NCBI RefSeq assembly: GCF_950295315.1
Contig: NC_080185.1
Span: 48,465,237 to 48,529,236, forward strand
Source: Erinaceus europaeus
Lineage: Eukaryota; Chordata; Mammalia; Eulipotyphla; Erinaceidae
Reading direction: 5' to 3'
Length of the DNA: 64,000 nt
The notes beneath the pieces are model-generated. The model was given only the letters and a program-made list of their open reading frames with translations, searched no databases and had not been told where the DNA came from. The translations under genes were made by a program, and so were the position numbers. Shown piece after piece: positions 1 through 11,303 of this stretch (position 1 is its first letter; every line of letters starts with the position of its first letter).

Positions 1-130
1 TATTTGAGTAGTATTCCACTATATGAATGTATCACAGTTTGTTTACAAATTTACCAACCGAAGAACATCTGGGATGTTTCAGTTTGGGGGCTTGTATGAA
101 CATTCTTGTACAAATTTTTATAAGAACATT
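1..130 (-). mobile_element. Ancient L1 ORF2 fragment
   Basis: On the minus strand this resembles the C-terminal part of ORF2 in mammal-wide L1s (the antisense reads 'gtattccactatatgaatg', then 'catctgggatgtttcagttt'). It is more diverged than the lineage-specific L1s elsewhere and runs off the left edge. No usable reading frame remains. Confidence 0.6.
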
Positions 131-404
131 AAATATTCTGTGAAAAGAGCTCAAAGATACAGTTATAGAATAATTGCTGGATTTTGTTGGTCTCCTTCTA
201 AATTCTGCTTCAAAGACCCCTTCTGTTTCATTGGTTTAATCCCCCCTGCTTAACACTGTATTCTATTTACATAACCATTGTTAACTAAGCACCACCCTGC
301 CTCCAGGGCATTGGTTTAACCCTCACTGTTTTGCAGGCTTTTTCCTTCTCCCCACCCCCTATCCTACGTAGATCCTCTTCGGACCTGACTCTTCCGCCTC
401 AGGA

Positions 405-412
405 TATATAAG
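405..412 (+). promoter_or_regulatory. LTR TATA-like box
   Basis: 'tatataag' lies about 55 bases before an AATAAA signal, the usual order in a retroviral LTR. Activity today cannot be judged from sequence. Confidence 0.5.
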
Positions 413-460
413 GACAGGATTGTGATTAGAGATAGTTTAGATTGAGCTGCATTCCACATG

Positions 461-466
461 AATAAA
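461..466 (+). terminator. LTR polyadenylation signal AATAAA
   Basis: An AATAAA hexamer about 50 bases downstream of the TATA-like box, expected at the R region of an LTR. Confidence 0.5.
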
Positions 467-541
467 GACTGAACTGTGTACCACTCAGCCATGAGTCCCT
501 GGTCATCTCTCTCTCCCGCCCGCAAAGCTAGCCCGGCATAA

Positions 542-559
542 TGGTGCCTGAACTGGGAC
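542..559 (+). other. Retroviral primer-binding site, lysine-tRNA type
   Basis: The 18 bases 'tggtgcctgaactgggac' agree at 15 of 18 positions with the complement of the tRNA-Lys(UUU) 3' end used as primer by betaretroviruses and lentiviruses. It begins three bases after the LTR end, where a primer site belongs. Sequence after it does not look retroviral. Confidence 0.6.
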
Positions 560-639
560 TGGCAGGTTTTGTTTTTAATAAACTGGAAAACTGCATTCAA
601 AAGTAACTGTAGTTGTATTGTAACACAAGTAAAGGATTC

Positions 640-745
640 AGGGGTGAGGGGCTTTCAGTTTCACTGTACAGGGTGGGAATGTGTGGTGGGATCAGTGTGA
701 AACTATACTCCTATTAATTTAAAATATTATAAATCACTATTAATT
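640..745 (+). mobile_element. Old L1 3'-end fragment
   Basis: The order 'gtgggaatgtgtggtggg', 'actatactcctatta' and 'ttataaatcactattaa' matches the terminal 3' UTR of old L1s elsewhere in this window (near 43650 and 28720). Boundaries are approximate. Confidence 0.45.
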
Positions 746-1377
746 CGATATGCCAGGGGAAAATAGATGGACTATTTCAAGATCTATAACTGTTTACATT
801 TTAATCTGAATATATATATTTCTTTAGTCTAAGCACTTAATGTATCAAGCTTATAAAATGATCAAATTCTGACTTTTGGCTTCAATTGTTTAAGTAGTTC
901 TAAATACAAGTTGCTTTTTTTTTTTACATTAAGTTACATATGATCTTAAACTAGATAGACTAGAATTATTGAGTCCTATCAGTAGCTAAAATACTATTAA
1001 CAGTAGATATCACTAAATGATTTAAAGCATGGTAAAGTCAAGTATTGTAAGGGAAACCCCAACCAATCCCAATGGGATTTCTGAAGAAAAAGAAGTCCCC
1101 ACCTAACCTGATTATAATGATAATTATCTCTTGCTTCTTTAAACCCTAAGACTACAAGGAACCTTTTCCATTCTCTTTAAAATCTGTAGTTCTTCCAGTT
1201 TTGGAAACTTTGGGACTTTGTGTGTATTTCTTGATGCCTCTCCTTATGATCTCTTAGCCTGCTATACTGCCTTGCTGACCTCAATAAATCAATGCAACCA
1301 GTGTCACTTTATACCACCACTGACTTTTTGTTTTGGATTTTATCTAGATACACTATCTGGAGATGTCAACTTATTAT
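746..1377. other. AT-rich intergenic stretch with a possible LTR remnant
   Basis: No gene seen. Between about 1045 and 1350 a more mixed-composition block ends in 'gacctcaataaatcaatgca', with an AATAAA signal like the end of an LTR. I could not find matching ends or a TSD. Confidence 0.3.
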
Positions 1378-3682
1378 TTATTTATTTATTTAAGAAAGGA
1401 GACATTAACAAAACCATAGAATGAGAGGGGTACAATTCCGCACAATTCCCATAACCTGATCTCTACATCCCACCCCTCCCCTGATATCCTTCCCATTCTA
1501 TATCTCTCTGGGAGTATGGATCCAGGGTCATTGTGGGTTGCAGAGGGTGGAAGGTCTGGCTTCTGTAATTGCTTCCCCGCTGAACATGGGTGTTGACTGG
1601 TCTAGATCCATACTCCCAGTCTGTCTTTCTCTTTCCCTAGTAGGGTGGGGTTCTGAGGAAGTGGCGCTCCAGTACACATTGATGGTGTCTTCTGTCCAGC
1701 GAAGTCTGGTCAGCATCCAGAACCTGGTGGCTGAAAAGAGAGTTAACATACAAAGTCAAAGAAATGTTGAACAATCATAGACCTAAAAACTGTAATAGTG
1801 CAGATGAAGTGTTGGGGGTATTCCCTGCATGCTCTTGTGTACATCTGCTTTCAAGTATATATTTTTCCCCTAGTTTATGGGCACAGGTGAACCTATGCTT
1901 TATCTCAGGGCACCTGGACTATATCTAGGTTTGGGGACTTTATTGGGGAGTGGAATACCTGGAATGGAATTAGAGAATACTATGAAAGGAAAGGTCTCAC
2001 TCGAGTGATGAAGCTGAAGGGTTGTCATTCCACACTTGAAGTCTCTGGTCACAGTCTGAAGTGAAGCATGTTGGGGTGGCACTCATTGTGTTGATTAGGT
2101 TGTTATCCGTGGATGCAATATTATTTGATTTGAATTGAGAGCAGCATGCAGAAAAGTGGGCCCCACCCTAAGGTTCCAGGACTGGAGGAAATGTAGGCTC
2201 TATAGTGGAAATGTGAGGTTCCTGTTGTTTTAGGGTTCAAGAAGACAATGGATAGTTATTGTCATCATCACATTATTTGGTGATAGGGTTAACTTTGGAA
2301 AGTCCCTTTGATAGGGTTTGGGGTATAGTTCCCAGCATCTTGTATATAGCTATGCTGTTGGTTGCTTCTGTTCTCCCTGTTCTAGGCTTTTGGGAGAGAA
2401 CATATCAAAGGCAGCCTATGTATTAAAAAGACTCAGTCTGTGTTTTAAGAAGTTCTAGACATATCATCAGGTTTTTGCCTCTCATATTAATTAAATAGTG
2501 GTTTATATAATGTTTACACTTTAATACGATTGTACATAAACACCACTCCCACCACTAAAAGACTGTGTTCCATCCCCACCACCCACCCCCACCCCACCAC
2601 CCTCCACCATGCCGGGAAGCCCAATGGCCACCCTCCCCTTCACCACAGTGTTTTTACATTGGAGCCCTGCTCTCGATTTAATCAGATACTGCTTTTAGTT
2701 TCCCTTTCTGTTCTTCTTTCTCAACTTCTATTGATGAGTGGGGACATCCCATATTCATCTTTATCTTTCTGACTTAGCTCACTTAACATTATTCCTTCTA
2801 GCTCTGTCCAAGATGGGTAGATAAGGTGGGCTCATTGTTCTTAATAGCTGCATAGTATTCCATTGTGTATATGTATCACAGCTTTATCAGCCACTCATCT
2901 GGTTTTGGGCACCTGGGTTGCTTCCAGGTTTTAGCTATTATGAATTGTGCTGCTATGAACATAGAGACATCTTTTTGTTGGGCATTATGGAATCCTTGGG
3001 GTATATCCGCAGGAGAGGAATTACTGGGTCATATGGAAGGTCTATGTCTAGCCTTGTAAGAGTTCTGCATACTGCTGTCCAGAGAGGCTGGAACAATTTA
3101 CATTCCCACCAGCAGTGTAGAGGGTTCCCCTGTGTCCACAGCCTCTCCAACATTTGTTGCTGCTGTCCTTTTTGATGTATGCCATTCTCACAGGAGTGAG
3201 GTGGTATCTCAATGTTGTCTTTATTTGCAACTCTCTGACAATCAGTGACCTGGAACAGTTTTTCATATGTTTGTTAGCCTCTTTGATCTCCTCTGAAGTG
3301 AATGTCTTGTTCATATCCTCTGCCCATTTTTGGATGGGGTCATTTGCTTTTTTGGTGCTAAGTTTGCTGAATTCTCTGCATATTTTGGTGACTAGTCTCT
3401 TGTCTGATGTTTGGCATGTGAAGATCTTCTCCCATTCTTTGAGGGGTCTCTTTGTTTGTGTGATAGTTTCTTTGGCTATGCAGAAGCTTTTCAATTTGAT
3501 GTAGTCCCATTGGTTTGTTTCTGCTTTAGTCTTCTTTGCAATTGGGTTTGTTTCATCAAAGATGTCCTTGAGGTTTAGGTGGGAAAGTGTTTCACCAATG
3601 TTTTCCTCTAAGTGTTTTATAGTTTCTGGTTTGACATCCAGCTCTTTGATCCATTGGGAGTTGATTTTTGTTTCATATTTTT
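1378..3682 (-). mobile_element. L1, 5'-truncated: 3' UTR and C-terminal ORF2
   Basis: On the minus strand the element runs from ORF2 C-terminal codons (3682 down to about 2770) through a 1.4-kb 3' UTR to an A-rich tail (T-rich at 1378-1393). ORF2 keeps recognisable stretches such as the Cys-rich 'CWWECK' segment and '[10 protein letters not shown]', but with stops and frameshifts. The 3' UTR includes the G-rich tract (as C-rich at about 2575-2640). Open frames here, including the 148-codon antisense frame at 3048-3494, are L1 sequence and not host genes. Confidence 0.85.
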
Positions 3683-3828
3683 AAAAATATTTTTATGAGA
3701 AAGATAGGAGGAGAGAGAGAGAGAGCCACACATCACTCTGGTACATGTGCTGTCAATGATTGAACTTAGGATCTCACGCTTGAAAGCCCAGTGCTTTATC
3801 CACTGTGCCACCTCCCAAACCACAAGAT
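3683..3828 (-). mobile_element. tRNA-derived SINE ('gggaggtggcacagtggata' family)
   Basis: On the minus strand it has a tRNA-like head ('gaggtggcacagtggataaa'), a B-box-like 'agttcaatcattgac', a tract of CT repeats and an A/T-rich tail. It abuts the 5' end of the L1 on its left. Confidence 0.7.
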
Positions 3829-3899
3829 ATCAACCTTCAAATACCAATAATCTACCATCAAATTGAGGATATTATTATGATTTCAACCTGAACTGCCTA

Positions 3900-4110
3900 T
3901 TTCACTAGGGAAAGATAGAAACAGGCTGGGTTTATGGATCGACTCGCCAGTGCCCATGTCCAGCAGAGAAGCAATTACAGAATCCTGAACTTCCACTTTC
4001 TACATCCCAGAAAGTATTTTGGTCAATACTCCTAGAGGAGTAAATGTTAGGGGAAGATGACCAGAGGGCTCTGAACTCGAATTCCATAAGGACCTAGAGA
4101 TAGAAGAGGA
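3900..4110 (+). mobile_element. Old L1 3' UTR variant fragment
   Basis: It shares 'cccatgtccagcagagaag' and 'caattacagaa' with L1 3' UTRs, but then continues into 'gatgaccagagggctctgaa' instead of the usual end. The same variant ending occurs near 42330-42560 and 54725-54990, so it is a distinct old subfamily. Confidence 0.55.
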
Positions 4111-4224
4111 AAAAATGTTATTTTTTAATTTTTAAAATTTTGGTTAGTGATTTAATATTAACATTGAGAATAGTGATTTGATATTTAGTAACAAAATTAT
4201 AAGGTAAGATAAGATGATAAGATA

Positions 4225-4915
4225 AATAATTACACCCATTTCCCAACACTAGAGTTCTGTGTACCCTGTTTTTCCATTGGAAACTGCTTAATACTGGAAC
4301 AAAAACAGATGCACGGACTAGTGGAATAAAATTGAAAATCTAGAAATAAAGCCCTACATCTACAGCCAGATAATTAACAAATATTAATATTTTTAATTTA
4401 TTTACTTATAATTGGATAGAAACAGAGAAATTGAGAGGGAAGGGGGAGACAGAGAAAGAAAGATACAGAGAGACACATATAGAAGTGCTTCACCAGTCGA
4501 AAAGCTTTCCCCCTGCAGGTGGAGACCAGAGGCTTAAACCCTGGTCCTTGCTCACTGAGCTCTTAATCAAATGTGCCACTGCCTGACCTGAAGCCATCTA
4601 ATTTTTGACAAGGGGGCCAAAATCACTGAATGGCAAAAAGAGAGTCTCTTTAACAAGTGGTGCTGTGAAAATTGTACTGAAACACGCAAGTGGATGAAAT
4701 CGAACCATCACTTTTTACCATGCACAAAAGTAACTCCAAGTGAATCAAGAACATGGACATTAAGCCAGAAACTATCAACCAAATACATAAAAGAAAACTT
4801 TGGCAGAACACTTCATGACTTCAAAAAAGTCTTCAAAGACTAAAATCCATCATCAAAGGAAACCAAAGCAAAAATAAACCAATAATAGATCAAGCAAAAC
4901 TTCATGGATGGTGGA
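4225..4915 (+). mobile_element. Old L1 ORF2 fragment split by a SINE
   Basis: The parts at 4225-4390 and 4592-4915 match consecutive ORF2 segments ('actggaacaaaaacagatgc', then 'gacaagggggccaaaatcac' and 'aagtggtgctgtgaaaattg'). A minus-strand SINE at about 4391-4591 separates them. Many stops. Confidence 0.7.
4391..4591 (-). mobile_element. tRNA-derived SINE within old L1
   Basis: The minus strand reads from a tRNA-like head ('caggtcaggcagtggcacat') through the conserved 'cacctgcagggggaaagctt' core to an A/T-rich tail. The flanks 'agccagataatt' and 'agccatctaatt' look like a worn TSD. Confidence 0.7.
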
Positions 4916-4985
4916 ATAGTGCTTTGTTCACTTTCTCTCCCTATTCATATCCATGTCTCTATCTTGCTCTTATAAAAACAACATT
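4916..4985 (+). mobile_element. SINE 3' fragment
   Basis: Pyrimidine-rich 'ttctctccctattcatatcc' followed by 'cttataaaaac' resembles the end of the tRNA-derived SINEs; no head is present. Confidence 0.35.
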
Positions 4986-5261
4986 AAAATTGTCCTGAGG
5001 AAGTTTCTAAATAGTAGAACATATTTATGTGACTTTGTGTTTAATCTCCAACACATTAAAAAGAAACAATTCATGACCATATATTTGTTACTATTTTTTA
5101 TCTTTTAGTCTTTACAGAGTCTCAGTTTTCTTCTATTATGAAATTAAACATTGATTTAAATATTTGAACTCTAAGTCCTAGAACATATTTCTTATAATAT
5201 GCCTGCAATGGAAGAACCTATACTTTTTCTTTTTCTTTTATTTTTTTGTTTTTGAAAATTT

Positions 5262-5478
5262 TGAGAGTTCTTTTTTAAAAATTTTATTTAATTTGAAAGG
5301 ACAGAGAGAAATTAAGAGGGAAGGGAGGTTATAAAGGGAGAGAGAAAGAGAGACATCTACAGTACTGCTTCACGTCTTGTGAAGCTTTGTCCCCGTAGGT
5401 GGGGACTGGGAGCTTGAACTTGGGTCTTTGCACGTGATGACATGTGCACTTAACTAGGTATGCCATCTCCTGTCCCCA
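5262..5478 (-). mobile_element. tRNA-derived SINE
   Basis: On the minus strand: tRNA-like head, the B-box-like region, 'acctacggggacaaagcttc' core, GA/CT-rich segment and A-rich tail. Head and tail are both present, so this is near full length. Confidence 0.75.
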
Positions 5479-5794
5479 GACCTGCTACTTTTCTATTATA
5501 CAGAGTTGCTTTGTTTCAAAAGAAGCTGAGATTAATACACACGGAGAAAAATGGAATATACTTTTAAAGGTCAAATTAACCCATATTCAATGATTAAAAT
5601 TCATTTGGAATGAACCATTTTAAACACTAAACTAACAAAATATACAAAATATTTTTATTATAAAAAGAGATTTTTCTCTTTAAACTCACTTGTTAGGACA
5701 TAATGAAGTGATAATTTAAACTTAAGGTTCAGTAACTACTTAGCAGTTTGAAAAATTATGGACCAGTTTCTGTGTACTACAGAAATGAAAATAT

Positions 5795-6104
5795 TCTTTT
5801 ATTATTATTATTATTATTATATTATTTATTTTCCTTTTTGTTGCCTTTGTTATTATTTTAAATTGTTGTTGTATTTATTATTGTTGTTGATGATGTCATC
5901 ATTGTTGGATAGGACAGAGAGAAATGGAGAGAGGAGGGGAAGACAGAGAGGGGGAGAGAAAGACACCTGCAGACCTGCTTCACTACCTGTGAAGAGACTC
6001 CCCTACAGGTGGGGAGCCAGCGGCTCCCACCGGGATCCTTATGCTGGTCCTTGTGGTTTGCGCTGCCTGCGCTTAACCCGCTGCACTATCACTCTACTCC
6101 CCAG
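5795..6104 (-). mobile_element. Young tRNA-derived SINE with ATT-rich tail
   Basis: The minus-strand head 'ggggagtagagtgatagtgc' with 'gcgggttaagcgcaggcagc' is the 'gggagtcgggcggtagcgca' family, followed by 'caggtctgcaggtgtctttc', CT-rich tract, and a tail grown into (ATT)n at 5798-5822. Confidence 0.85.
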
Positions 6105-6325
6105 AAATGAAAATGTTCTAACAGACTTTTCCACCTCAATTACAATCATCTTTTAGTAAGCAGGAGAGAACTTGTAAAAAGTATAACAAGACTTGCTAAG
6201 TTCTAACTTTCTTAATATTTCATTAATTAATGTATCATTAGCAAAAGCTAGTTCTCAGAATTTTATTTTCAGGAAGAATTTCAATTTACATTCTAAATTA
6301 CTCTTTTCCTTCATAATATTAACAT

Positions 6326-6715
6326 AGGGGGGGCAGGCGTTAGTGCAGTGGGTCAAGAGCACATAGTGTGAAAAACATGGACCTGCTTAAGTATCCAGAT
6401 TGAAGCCCCAGGTTCCCTACCAACAGGCGGGTCGCTTCACAAGTGGTGAAGCAGGTCTACAGTTGTCTATCTTGCTCTCCCCCTCTTTGTCTTCTTCTCC
6501 TCTCTTGATTTGTCTCTATCCTATCCAGCAATAATGACAGCAATAACAATAATAATTACAACAACAATGATAAACAACAAGGGAAACAAAAGGGAAAAAA
6601 TGGCCTCCAGGAGCAGTGGATTCATAGTGCAGGCATTGTGACCCAGAAATAATCCTGGGGGTAATAATAATAATAATATTATTATTACTATTATTATTAT
6701 TATTATTATTAACAT
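6326..6715 (+). mobile_element. Long SINE variant with extra 3' module, then (AAT)n
   Basis: The head 'ggggcaggcgttagtgcagt' and the core 'gcttcacaagtggtgaagca' are those of the common SINE. After the 'acaacaagggaaacaaaagg' segment it continues into an added module ('cctccaggagcagtggattc', 'gtgcaggcattgtgaccc') absent from ordinary copies. The tail is an (AAT)n/(ATT)n microsatellite at 6663-6712. A second copy of the module lies at 11555-11640. Confidence 0.75.
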
Positions 6716-7385
6716 GGTTTTCATTTAACCGTTGGAAAAGTGTTTCAATGTTCAGAAGATATGCTTCTCATTTTCAGGATACTGAATTATCTGCATGACA
6801 TTAGGTGGCTCAGCATTTTGATATCTAAGTCTGAATTTTTTTTCCAAACTAGTTTAAAAGCACCTATATGAAATGTTCTTAAAAATGTTTAAGTATACAG
6901 CCTCTGTGGAGAGCAGTCTGGAAAACTCTCAGAAGGCTAGACATGGACCTTCCATATGACCCAATAATTCCTCTCCTGGGGTTATACCCCAAGGACTCCA
7001 TAACACCCAACCAAAAAGAGGTGTGTACTCCTATGTTCATAGCAGCACAATTCATAATAGCTAAAACCTGGAAGCAACCCAGGTGCCCAACAACAGATGA
7101 GTGGCTGAGAAAGCTGTGGTATATATACACAATGGAATACTATGCAGCTATCAAGAACAATGAACCCACCTTCTCTGACCCATCTTGGACAGAGCTAGAA
7201 GGAATTATGTTAAGTGAACTAAGTCAGAAAGATAAAGATGAGTATGGGATGATCCCACTCATCAACAGAAGCTGACTAAGAAGATCTGAAAGGGAAACTA
7301 AAAGCAGGACCTGATCTAATTGTAAGTAGGGCACCAAAGTAAAAACCCAGTGGTGAGGGGTAGGCATGTAGCTTCCTGGGCCAGT

Positions 7386-7414
7386 GGGGGGTGGGAGTGG
7401 GCGGGAGGGATGGG
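7386..7414 (+). other. G-rich tract of the L1 3' UTR, possible G-quadruplex
   Basis: At least four GGG runs separated by short loops. The same tract recurs at 9399-9420, 27665-27693 and about 41059-41090, and as C-rich sequence in minus-strand copies. A 3' UTR G-rich polypurine tract is known from L1s of other mammals; folding here is inferred. Confidence 0.5.
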
Positions 7415-8628
7415 TCACAGTCCTTTGGTGGTGGGAATGGTGTTCATGTACACTCCTAGCAAAATGTAGACATATAAATCAGTAGCTAATTAATATGAGA
7501 GGGGGAAATCAATTGTATGTCTCAAAGTTTCTCAAAAGACAAACTGATTCTTTTTAATATAGGCTATGTATTTGATATGCGGACTCTCTCAAAAGCCTAG
7601 ACCAAGTAGATTAGAAGCTTCCAATAGCACAGCTATATACAAGATACTGGGTACTGTCCAGCAAACCATAACAAAGGGACTTTTCAAAGTTAACCCAATT
7701 AACAAACAATGTGATGATAATATTAACTATTGAGTGTCTTTTTGAACCCTAAGACAGCAGGAACCTCACATCTTCACTATAGAGCCCCTACTTCCCCCAG
7801 TCCTGGAACCCTTGGATAGGGCCCACTTTCCCGTATGCATCTCCCAATCCAAACCAAATAACATTGCATCTGCCGATCACAACCTAACCAAAGCAACGAT
7901 TGCTACCTCAACATGCTTCACCTCAGAATGTATCCAGAGACTTCACGTGTGGAATGACAACCCTTCAGCTTCATTACTCGGGTGAGACCTTTCCTTTAAT
8001 AGTACACTCTAATTTCATCTCAGGTAGTTCACTTTCTAACAAAGTCCCATAACCTAGATATACACCAGTTTCTGTGAGAGAGAGCTTATGTGCACACGTA
8101 TCCATAAACTACTGCAAAATATATACCTGAAAGCAGGACTACACTAGAGTTTGCAGTGAGTACCTCCCTAACACTTCCTCTCCACTATTCCAAGCTTGGG
8201 ATCCATGATTGCTCAACAAATTGTTTGGCTTCATATGTTAACTCTCTTTTCAATCACCAGGTGCCAGATGCCACCAGGATGCTGGCTAGGCTTCCCTGGA
8301 TTGAAGACCCCACCAATGTGTCCTGGAGCTCAGCTTCCCCAGAGTCACACCCTACTAGGGAAAGAGAGAGGCAGACTGGGGGTATGGACCGACCAGTCAA
8401 CACCCATGTTCAGCGGGGAAGCAATTACAGAAGCCAGACCTTCTACCTTCTGCAACCCTCAACGACCCTGGGTCCATGCTCCCAGAGGGATAGAGAATGG
8501 GAAAGCTATCAGGGGAGGGGGTGGGTTATGGGGATTGGGTGTTGGGAATTGTGTGGAGTTGTACCCCTCCTACCTTATGCTTTTGTTCACTAATCCTTTC
8601 TTAAATAAAAAATTAAAAAAAAAAAAAA

Positions 8629-8866
8629 GAAAAGTCAGTTCTGAGCAGTGAAACACCAGGATTGCCAAAAATACATAGAAATTCTGGAATTGGGTGGTGA
8701 AAGTCCCAAATGCACTCACCATGTAACAATTCAAACTCTGAGAAGAAATTCCCCCAGTAACTAGAAAGAGAAAACATCAGAAGCAGCAATTCAGCACTTA
8801 TGCCCAAGTCTGGACCATAAAGAAGCATCATCAAGTCATTGTCAGACACTTTAGTGCTATCTCTAT
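8629..8866 (+). other. 3'-transduced flank of a source L1
   Basis: This non-L1, non-SINE sequence sits between two poly(A) tracts inside one TSD pair. That is the signature of an L1 transcript that read past its own weak signal into downstream genomic DNA and was copied with it. No gene is recognised in it. Confidence 0.65.
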
Positions 8867-8899
8867 AAAAAAAAAAAAAAAAAAAAAAAAGTTTAAGTA

Positions 8900-9177
8900 A
8901 TCAATAATTTTGGGTTCTAAAACCATCTCTAAAGCTTCTACAACACAAGTTAAAGTGCAGCAATAGTTTCAGCTTACCAGGAGTCATTTGAACCCCAGTG
9001 ACGCACAGGACTAGTTTAACTGTAGTTTATCAATTAAATAGTATGTTAAGATGGTTAAAGAAGACAAATTCATAATATTTTGATGTGTGTAGTGTTATGA
9101 ATCTTCTTTTATTTATGTGCACTGATTATTTTTCTTACTAAGCAAAACCAAGATTCTCATCTATAATAGGCACTGTT
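8900..9177. other. Unique AT-rich sequence
   Basis: No coding, RNA or repeat signal recognised. Confidence 0.4.
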
Positions 9178-9193
9178 AAAAAGCATCTTATTT

Positions 9194-10613
9194 CCATCTT
9201 GGACAGAGCTAGAAGGAATTATGTTAAGTGAGCTAAGTCAGAAAGATAAAGATGAGTATGGGATGATCCCACTCATCAACAGAAGTTGAGAAAGAAGATC
9301 TGAAAGGGAAACTAAAAGCAGGATCTGACTAAATTGAAAGTAGGGCACAAAAGTAAAAACCCTGTGGTGAGGGGTAGACATGCAGCTTCCTGGGCTGGTG
9401 GGGGGTGGGTGTGGGTGGGTGGCATGGGACACAGTCTTTTGGTGGTGGGAATGGTGTTTGTGTACACTCCTAGTAAAGTGTAGTCATATAAATCACTAGT
9501 TAATATGAGAGGAGGAAATTAACTGTATGTCTCGAAGTTTTTAAAACACAGACTGAGTCTTTTTAATATATAGGCTGTGTATTTGATATGCGGACTCTCT
9601 CAGAAGCCTAGACCAAGTAGATCAGAAGCAACCAATAGCACAGCTATATACAAGATACTGGGTACTATACTGCAAACCCTAACAAAAGGACTTTTCAAAG
9701 TTAACCCAATTACCAAACAATGTGATGGTAACAATAACTATCCATTGTCTTTTTGAACCCTAAGACAACAGGAACCTCACATCTCCACTATAGAGCCTAT
9801 ATTTCCCCCAGTACTAGAAGCTTAAGATAGGGCCCACTTTCCCTCATGCCTCTCCCAATCCACATCAAATAATATTGTATCTGCCGATTGCAACCTAATC
9901 AATGCAACAATTGCCACCTCAACAAGCTTCAGCTCAGACTGTGTCCAGAGACTTCAGGTGTGGAACGACAACACTTCAGCTTCATTACTCGGGTGAGACC
10001 TTTCCTTTCATAGTATTCTCTAATTCCATCTCAGGTGGTTCACTTTCTGACAAAGTCCCAAAACCTAGTTATAGATCTGGTTCTGTGAGAGAGCATATTT
10101 TCACACGTATCCATAAACTACTGCAAAATATATACCTGAAAGCAGAAGTACACTAGAGTTTGCAGTGAGTACCCCCTCTCAACACTTCCTCTCCACTATT
10201 CCAAGCTTTGGGTCCATGATTGCTCAACAATTTGTTTGGCTTTGTATGTTAACTCTCTTTTCAGCCACCAGGTTCCAGATGCCATCAGGATGCCGGCCAG
10301 GCTTCCCTGGACTGAAGACCCCACCAATATGTCCTGGAGCTCTGCTTCCCCAGAAACCCACCTTACTAGGGAAAGAGAGAGGCAGACTGGAAGTATGGAC
10401 CATTCAGCGGGGAAACAATTGCAGAAGCCAGACCTTCCACCTTCTGCAACCCACAAGGACCCTGGGTCCATGCTCCCAGAGGGATAGAGAATGGGAAAGC
10501 TATCAGGGGAGGGGGTGGGTTATGGAGATTGGGTGGTGGGACTTGTGTGGAGTTGTACCCCTCCTATCCTATGGTTTTGTTAATTTATCCATTCTTAAAT
10601 AAAAAATAAATTT
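9194..10613 (+). mobile_element. L1 insertion, 5'-truncated, with TSD
   Basis: It covers the last codons of ORF2 and the entire 3' UTR. The TSD is 'aaaaagcatcttattt' at 9178-9193 and the near-identical 10614-10629 (one mismatch). Its 5' end falls within two bases of the same L1 position as the copy at 44943-46388. The open frames at 9902-10156 and 10165-10602 are 3' UTR. Confidence 0.85.
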
Positions 10614-10843
10614 AAAAAACATCTTATTTGTAAAAAGCACTTTTTTTAAAGTCTGTGCTCTTTAGTACCTTTCTTGTATAATAGTTGTTGCTTGATAGTC
10701 TTTGTGAAGAATACATCTTTAATCTGTGTATTTAAATACTGCGACACTCTATTTTTCCATATTTACTACAGTAAAATGAATAAAACATATATCATTCTAA
10801 CCATTTTTAAATGCATAGTTATATGGCATGAAATGCATCCCCA

Positions 10844-11059
10844 AGGGCCAGGTGGTGGCATACCTGGTTATGTGCTCACATTACAGTGACCAAGGACCTG
10901 AGTTCAAGCCTCTGGTCCCTACCTGCAGAGGTAAAGCTTCACAAGTGGTGAAGCAGGGCTGCAGGTATCTCTCTTTCTCTCTCCCTCTCTATCTCCCCCT
11001 CTCTTCTCCATTTCTCTCTATCTCTATCCAATAATAAATAAATATCTTTTTTTAAAAAA
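10844..11059 (+). mobile_element. tRNA-derived SINE ('gggccaggtggtggcatacc' family) with TSD
   Basis: Full-length copy with a perfect 14-bp TSD 'gaaatgcatcccca' at 10830-10843 and 11060-11073. It has a tRNA-like head, 'cctgcagaggtaaagcttca' core, CT-rich tract and 'aataaataaata' tail. Confidence 0.9.
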
Positions 11060-11303
11060 GAAATGCATCCCCATAGTATAATTATCATCACCAATCATCT
11101 CCAAAAAATTTTCATCTCACAAAGCCAAAACTGTAGCTATTGAGAGCCCTCATTGTTTTCTCCTCCAGTCCTTAGCAACCAACCATTTCATTTTTAGACC
11201 CTTTAAATTAGACTATTCTAGGTACCTTATGTAAGTGAAATAATTTTTTGTTACTGGCTATTTCATTAACCATATCTTCAGGGTTCATCAATGTTGTAGT
11301 CTA

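Larger units (their letters stand above)
139..538 (+). mobile_element. Degraded endogenous retrovirus LTR (U3-R-U5)
   Basis: The block begins with TGTG and ends with GGCA, as LTRs begin with TG and end with CA. It holds a TATA-like box (tatataag, 405-412) and an AATAAA polyadenylation signal (461-466) spaced as in a U3-R-U5 unit. A lysine-tRNA-type primer-binding site follows three bases after its end. The left boundary is chosen from the TG alone and could be wrong. No gag, pol or env follows: the provirus is cut off just after the primer site. The lysine primer suggests a class II (betaretrovirus-like) origin, which is inference. Confidence 0.6.
6896..8890 (+). mobile_element. L1 insertion, 5'-truncated, with 3' transduction
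   Basis: The insertion starts in the ORF2 C-terminus, has a 1.35-kb 3' UTR and a first poly(A) at 8615-8628. It continues through about 238 bases unrelated to L1 and ends in a second poly(A) of 24 A (8867-8890). The flanks 'gtttaagta' at 6887-6895 and 8891-8899 form a TSD only if the extra segment belongs to the insertion. ORF2 here still reads through to its normal stop near 7274. Confidence 0.8.

Noticed and set aside
8156..8651. Overlapping frames of about 145-151 codons
   Set aside because: The same peptides recur at 10165, 41801, 25183 and elsewhere because they are translations of the repeated L1 3' UTR.
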